Below are positions 59,548 to 64,000 of a DNA stretch of 64,000 nt, piece after piece. Source of the DNA: Phanerodontia chrysosporium (Eukaryota; Basidiomycota; Agaricomycetes; Polyporales; Phanerochaetaceae). Position numbers and translations under genes: made by a program. The DNA is taken from assembly GCA_001910725.1 (NCBI GenBank), contig MJGA01000004.1, positions 1,426,001-1,490,000 of the forward strand, written 5' to 3'. Numbering within the stretch: position 1 is the stretch's first letter; each line of letters begins with the position of its first letter. The notes beneath the pieces were generated by a model that saw nothing but the letters and a program-made list of their open reading frames with translations, had not been told where the DNA came from and did not search any database.

Positions 59548-62500
59548 TTAAATGTTCTGGCAGACTGTGCAGTTGAAGGTGATCCTGTCACGGAACAAAG
59601 CGGCTGGGAGCCATTGTGAGACGAAAGGTCGAGCGCATATGGCTGACAAGACTTACGCAAGACAATTAGAGCAGCCAGCAGGGCGACAACTATGAGGTAG
59701 ACGAAAGTGTACTTGAACACCTGCAGCGAATGGTCAGGCAAGGTCGCAAGAGGCAACGACAACAACGTACAATCCATCTACGCTGGCGCTTCTGCTTGGT
59801 GGAGAATAGTGGTGGGCGGATCTGCTTCGACGGACGCAACCAATCTATAAGGAGGTTAGAACCTGTAATAGCGCGAATGAAGGGGGGACGTACAAAGCAT
59901 GGTCGAGTGAAGCCTGTCGACGAAGGGAATGAAGATGGGCGGCGTCATGATGATGAGCAGGAGATGGCCAAGCAAGAAGTCGGAACTCCAGAGGGACATC
60001 TCCACGATCTTGACGACGTATTCACGAGCAGGCTGCGAGAGCGCCGACGAACCGAGACCACGGCCATACCACTTTCCTGACCACCACGCCAAGTTCGTCT
60101 CATCATGCTTGAACTCACGAGAGAGGAAGACGGAGATGAGGATCTTCTGGATGGCACGCTGGATGGCGATGATAGAGATGACACCAAGCACTGCGTGAGA
60201 AGCGTCCCAGAGCTCCAAGAACCACTGCAAACGGACGATGAGTACGATAGCTACGAGAGAAAACAGAGGCTGCACTTACGAAGAACTCAAAGAAGGCAAC
60301 CAGGCCGACCAATGAAAGGAAGTGAGCGAGAGCAGCGATGATGGACGGGAACTTCTTGACAGAGCCGAAGATTGGGCCCAGGAAGAGCGAGAGGAAGAAC
60401 AGCGCAAGAAGCACTGTCGCGTTCCAGACGACGGGACCAATGGCGATGACACCAATACGAATGAGCGGGCTCGGGTTCTGCCTGCCATTCTGGTCGGGGA
60501 ATGACTTCACGAACATGTAGGCGACGACGAAGATGATGGACTGGCAGATCGGCCAGATGACCTCCGAGAACAGGACCGCACGCCATGGTGCACGAGGAAC
60601 GTCGCCAGACAGCTTCTCGGAAGGATGACCCAGCTTCTTCTTCTTGTAACCCGTGATCATGGTACGCGAGAGACGGCAGTAGCCATACCACGAGCTCGCC
60701 TTGTGCCGCGAGTTACCACGCGACATCCACCGCAAGAACTCCCGGTAGTCAATGATGAAGTCCGCAAAGTTGAACTGGTGGGGGTTGAAGACGAAGGGCG
60801 CGATGCAGAGTGACATCACGGAGAACCAGAAGTAGATGAGGTAGGGTGTCCAGATGGCCATCGTCGCGTAGAGCAGCATCAGGACGTTCCGCATTCCCAT
60901 GTAGATACTAGGACCGGCGAATCTTGAATAGAGGATGGTGAAGGACAAGCGAGTAGTTGCGAAAACCACGTCCAGTAGCGATGTACCGAGCACCGCCGAA
61001 CGTCAAGTTACTGAGGATGGATTGCGAGTAGATTTGGGTGGAGAATACTTCGAAGATTGGCGACAGTGACAAGAAATGCTTCCCGAGACGTATGAGAGCC
61101 TTGCCAGTACCGCGTTCCAGCAATTCTGTACGAGTATTTAGCGGGTTCCGCGAGCATATAGAGACAACACTGACCTTGTAAGAACAGCGGCAAGAAGGCG
61201 ATGAAGAACACCAAGAAGATAGACATGATGCACCGCTTGATCCAGTCGAACACGGGAATAAGGTTGTAGCAGCCGGGCTGGCCGGGCTGAACGTTACCAT
61301 GCGCATCGACCTTGCAGATAGCAAGCTGCTTATTGAGAGTGCCATGTACACCACTAAGATGATTGTCAGTGGAAGGCAAAAAGCGTGGTAAAGAAAGCAC
61401 GCACATGTCAACATGAAGACCTGGATCGAGTAGATAACCAAGATGTTGTTGATGTGGAATCCGGGGTGACCATAGTAGAACGACAAGAAACGATCCATGG
61501 GAAGCTGGGTGCCGAGGTAATAGTACTCGCGACTGAGCATTTGCTCACCCATACCGATGCCGAGCTTGGTTTGGAAACCCAGAATCGTGCCGAAACCAAG
61601 ATCACGACCCTTACCGCACTGGTAGTACTCCGAGTGCTTGATGCGTCCACCGCGGCTCATGGCGGTCATACCGGCGAAAATATCCTCGTTCAGGTGGAGA
61701 CCCTTCTGCGCTTTGGAGACACCACCGCGAGTGGTCATGAAGGTCGCGTTCAGGAAATCGGGGTGACCGTAGTGGAGCTTGCCTCCGATCCAGGCCAGGC
61801 AGCGGGGAGTCATGGTACCGAACGTCTGTTCCTTTCCGGCAGCGATATCACCAAGCACACCGATGTTCTCGGAGAAGATATACTCGCGAGTACCGACGAT
61901 GGCGACTGGGTGCTTCGCGAACTCCTTGTGGCCCCACTGCGCGTACGGGCTTTGACTCGAGAGGTTGTATTCCTCGAACTCGCCAAGGATGTTCCGGATC
62001 TTGATACACTCTTCCAAGTAGTTGTCCTGGTTGGCATCGATGAGCTGCAGGTATTCGCCGCGGTAGAAGATGATGGCGTGGTTCTGGTTGTCCGACTTTC
62101 CGTCTCCGAGAATGGGGTTACCGGGGAGCTCGACCTTGAACTTGGGCTTCCGCTTGCCGGTGTCGGGATCGATCTCGGAGTGACCGTCGATGAGGATCGA
62201 GAACAGTCGTGCTTCACCAGCGCGCGCGCCAGGCTCTTCGTCAAGATAGGCGATCTGCAAGTCGGGATATGCGCGCAGAAGGAACTCCGCGTTCTCCTGC
62301 TCCTCCTTGTTGAACTTCGCGTACCGTTGCATGGAAACCGTGAACTTGAACTTGCGGCGGGCCATCCGCTCCAGCTCGCGCTCGAGACGATCAGTGTTGC
62401 CAGCGAAGCGCTGCACGATCTGCGGGTTCTCCACACGGTAAAGCAGCTTGATCGCCTTCGAGTAGTTCATCATGCCGGAGACAGTGCGGTACAGGGTCTG

Positions 62501-64000
62501 AGAACGCAAGGACGCCCAAATACGGGTACGGAGGGTGTATTCCGGAGCCGAGGTCTTGAAACCGATGCAGTAGAACGGAAGGTCATCTGCACGCTGCTTC
62601 GACTTCTCGTTGGTCGAGCTGGCTGTACCATCGAAGGAACCAGACTCCTCTGCTAGGATCTTCGTGTCCTTGACGAAGTTGTCCCACTCAACAGGGTGAA
62701 GCTGTTTGAGATATTCAAGAAGCGTGACGCGGGTGTTCTGGTCTTGCTCCCTGATGATCTCGCGGAGACTGAGGAGAATCTTCTCGGAATAGTGCGGCAC
62801 GAGAACGGTGAACGTGGGCATGGCGTCGACGGGCAAAGGCTCGGGAACGGCAGTGGTGAGAGACGACGCAAAGAACGAGATACGACGCTCGGCTTCGCCA
62901 CCCTTGGGGAAGAACTCGCCGCTGTTGCCGTTGTTCATAGTGAAGAACGGCGGAGCACGAAGAGTCCGGCTTCCGTTCGGACCATCGGTCTGGTGGTAGA
63001 GGAGCCGCTGGACGTGATCGATCGACAGCAAGTGCTCACGGTACATCGAGATGATGATAGCGTTCCAGATCTGCGAGACGAGGACCTATACCAAATCAGC
63101 GTACGCCATAACGTGACGACCTATGAATCCTCACCTTCGGCTTGTACTTGACCTCCATCTCGGCGGTAGCGAGGAGCTTAGCGTAGATACGCTTAGGCAT
63201 CCTCGTGTACACTTCTCTCCATGGTGTCCAAATAGAGAGACCGAGAGCGAAGGAGCGGCCAATGGAGAAGACGACTACCCAGATGATGTACCAGAGATAC
63301 GTGTCCAGGAAGAACAAGACCAAGTCCATGATGTACATGATCGCGAGAGCGAACGGTACTTGATTCGAACAGAGCGCACTCCCGAAGAATCTGTCGCTGC
63401 AGTTCTGAACCTTCGTCCGTGCCATGACAGCGATGGGAGAGCTGAACGAGGAGGTTAAGAAGAAGTACGACTCCACGAACTTGCAACCGAACACCAGCAG
63501 CCAGAGGATGATGGATGCCGTCCGCGCCGAGGTCGTGAGGGTCGGGTACGACGCGGTGAAGGTCTGAGAAGCGAGATACTTGCGTGACTTCCCTGCGACC
63601 CGGTCACCGAACATACGGCCAGATGGAATCAGGGAGAACGCCACTGTGGCAACGACCGAGATGAAGAACTGAACGATCGACACAATGAGCGGGACGTTCG
63701 AAGGCGCCGGGCGACCATCGACCATGGCGATGTAGAATGTGGGACCAGCAGTGAGCGCGAGGACTATGAGCAGGAAGATGAGACGAGCGGTGAGGTGGGA
63801 GGCGTTGTTCCAGGTCGTCGGGACGTAGGAGAACTCGGCGATGGTGGCTGCAATCATGATCAACGTAGCGACAGCACCACCCAGGGCAGTTGCGGACCAC
63901 GTCATCGGCGCAGAAGGGAACTGCTTGTGTTCGGGCGCATATACCTTGGGCGAGTTGAAGGCGGTGTAGAACCAGTATACTGCGATGTGCAATATCCAGA
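59548..64000 (-). CDS. FKS1: Beta-1,3-glucan synthase catalytic subunit (FKS1, GT48), 5'-truncated by window edge
   Basis: Plasma-membrane enzyme that makes the main wall glucan from UDP-glucose and is controlled by Rho1. The window contains roughly the C-terminal two thirds, read from 64000 leftward. It starts in the middle of a membrane block ([19 protein letters not shown], then [20 protein letters not shown]). The large cytosolic GT48 domain follows: [114 protein letters not shown] and [20 protein letters not shown]. The distal membrane domain includes [15 protein letters not shown] (echinocandin hot spot 2 region, 61224-61250) and [20 protein letters not shown]. The C-terminus near 59800-59548 is uncertain: after LLAALIVL the last exon may end [11 protein letters not shown] (59548) or run on to 59355. 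Confidence 0.93.

Noticed and set aside
61385..62656. 423-codon plus-strand frame opposite FKS1
   Set aside because: Antisense shadow of the highly conserved glucan synthase coding exon.

Overview
The window is nuclear DNA of a filamentous fungus, most likely an agaricomycete (basidiomycete). Nearly every recognised gene is broken by short introns of about 45-75 bases with GTRNGT donors, CTAAC/CTGAC-like branch points and YAG acceptors. Genes are packed head-to-head or tail-to-tail with short gaps. The protein families are conserved housekeeping families of Dikarya. The rank below basidiomycete is inference from style, not from a marker gene. I see no prokaryotic features, phage, CRISPR array, rRNA, convincing tRNA or transposon.

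Layout. 1-8348: EAF1/VID21 of the NuA4 acetyltransferase (minus, 3' end cut by the window edge), a divergent HEI10/ZIP3-like RING protein, an unresolved stretch, and a SMI1/KNR4 cell-wall regulator. 8831-13498: two head-to-tail copies of mitochondrial succinyl-CoA:3-ketoacid CoA-transferase. 13827-21838: twinfilin, the FYVE/rabenosyn protein PEP7/VAC1 and the RAM-pathway LRR protein SOG2. 22083-30273: BUD23 rRNA methyltransferase, BCS1 mitochondrial AAA protein, and a very long JmjC/zinc-finger/coiled-coil gene ending in an Arg/Gly/Tyr/His-rich tail. 30632-39090: casein kinase I, GID4/VID24 and a 14-TM-type MFS transporter. 40315-49172: Ran GTPase, a LEA2-type membrane protein, a DUF726 lipase-like membrane protein and the i-AAA protease YME1. 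49173-52066 is gene-poor except for a 400-codon intronless orphan frame. 52067-64000: a small Cys-rich protein, the TFIIH helicase RAD3/XPD, an MGR3-like mitochondrial TPR protein, a coiled-coil protein, and the catalytic subunit of beta-1,3-glucan synthase (FKS1, 5' end cut by the window edge).

There is no operon. Three loose themes recur: cell wall and polarity (SMI1, SOG2, FKS1, twinfilin), mitochondrial proteins (two SCOT copies, BCS1, YME1, MGR3-like), and nuclear or regulatory proteins (EAF1, JmjC protein, RAD3, Ran, CK1, GID4).

A quality warning: at least five conserved genes, and probably six, need exactly one extra base to stay in frame, and in four of them the lost base can be placed in a short homopolymer. 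This looks like systematic single-base deletion in the assembly rather than several pseudogenes. Exon limits are read by eye; gene spans are more reliable than individual splice sites.
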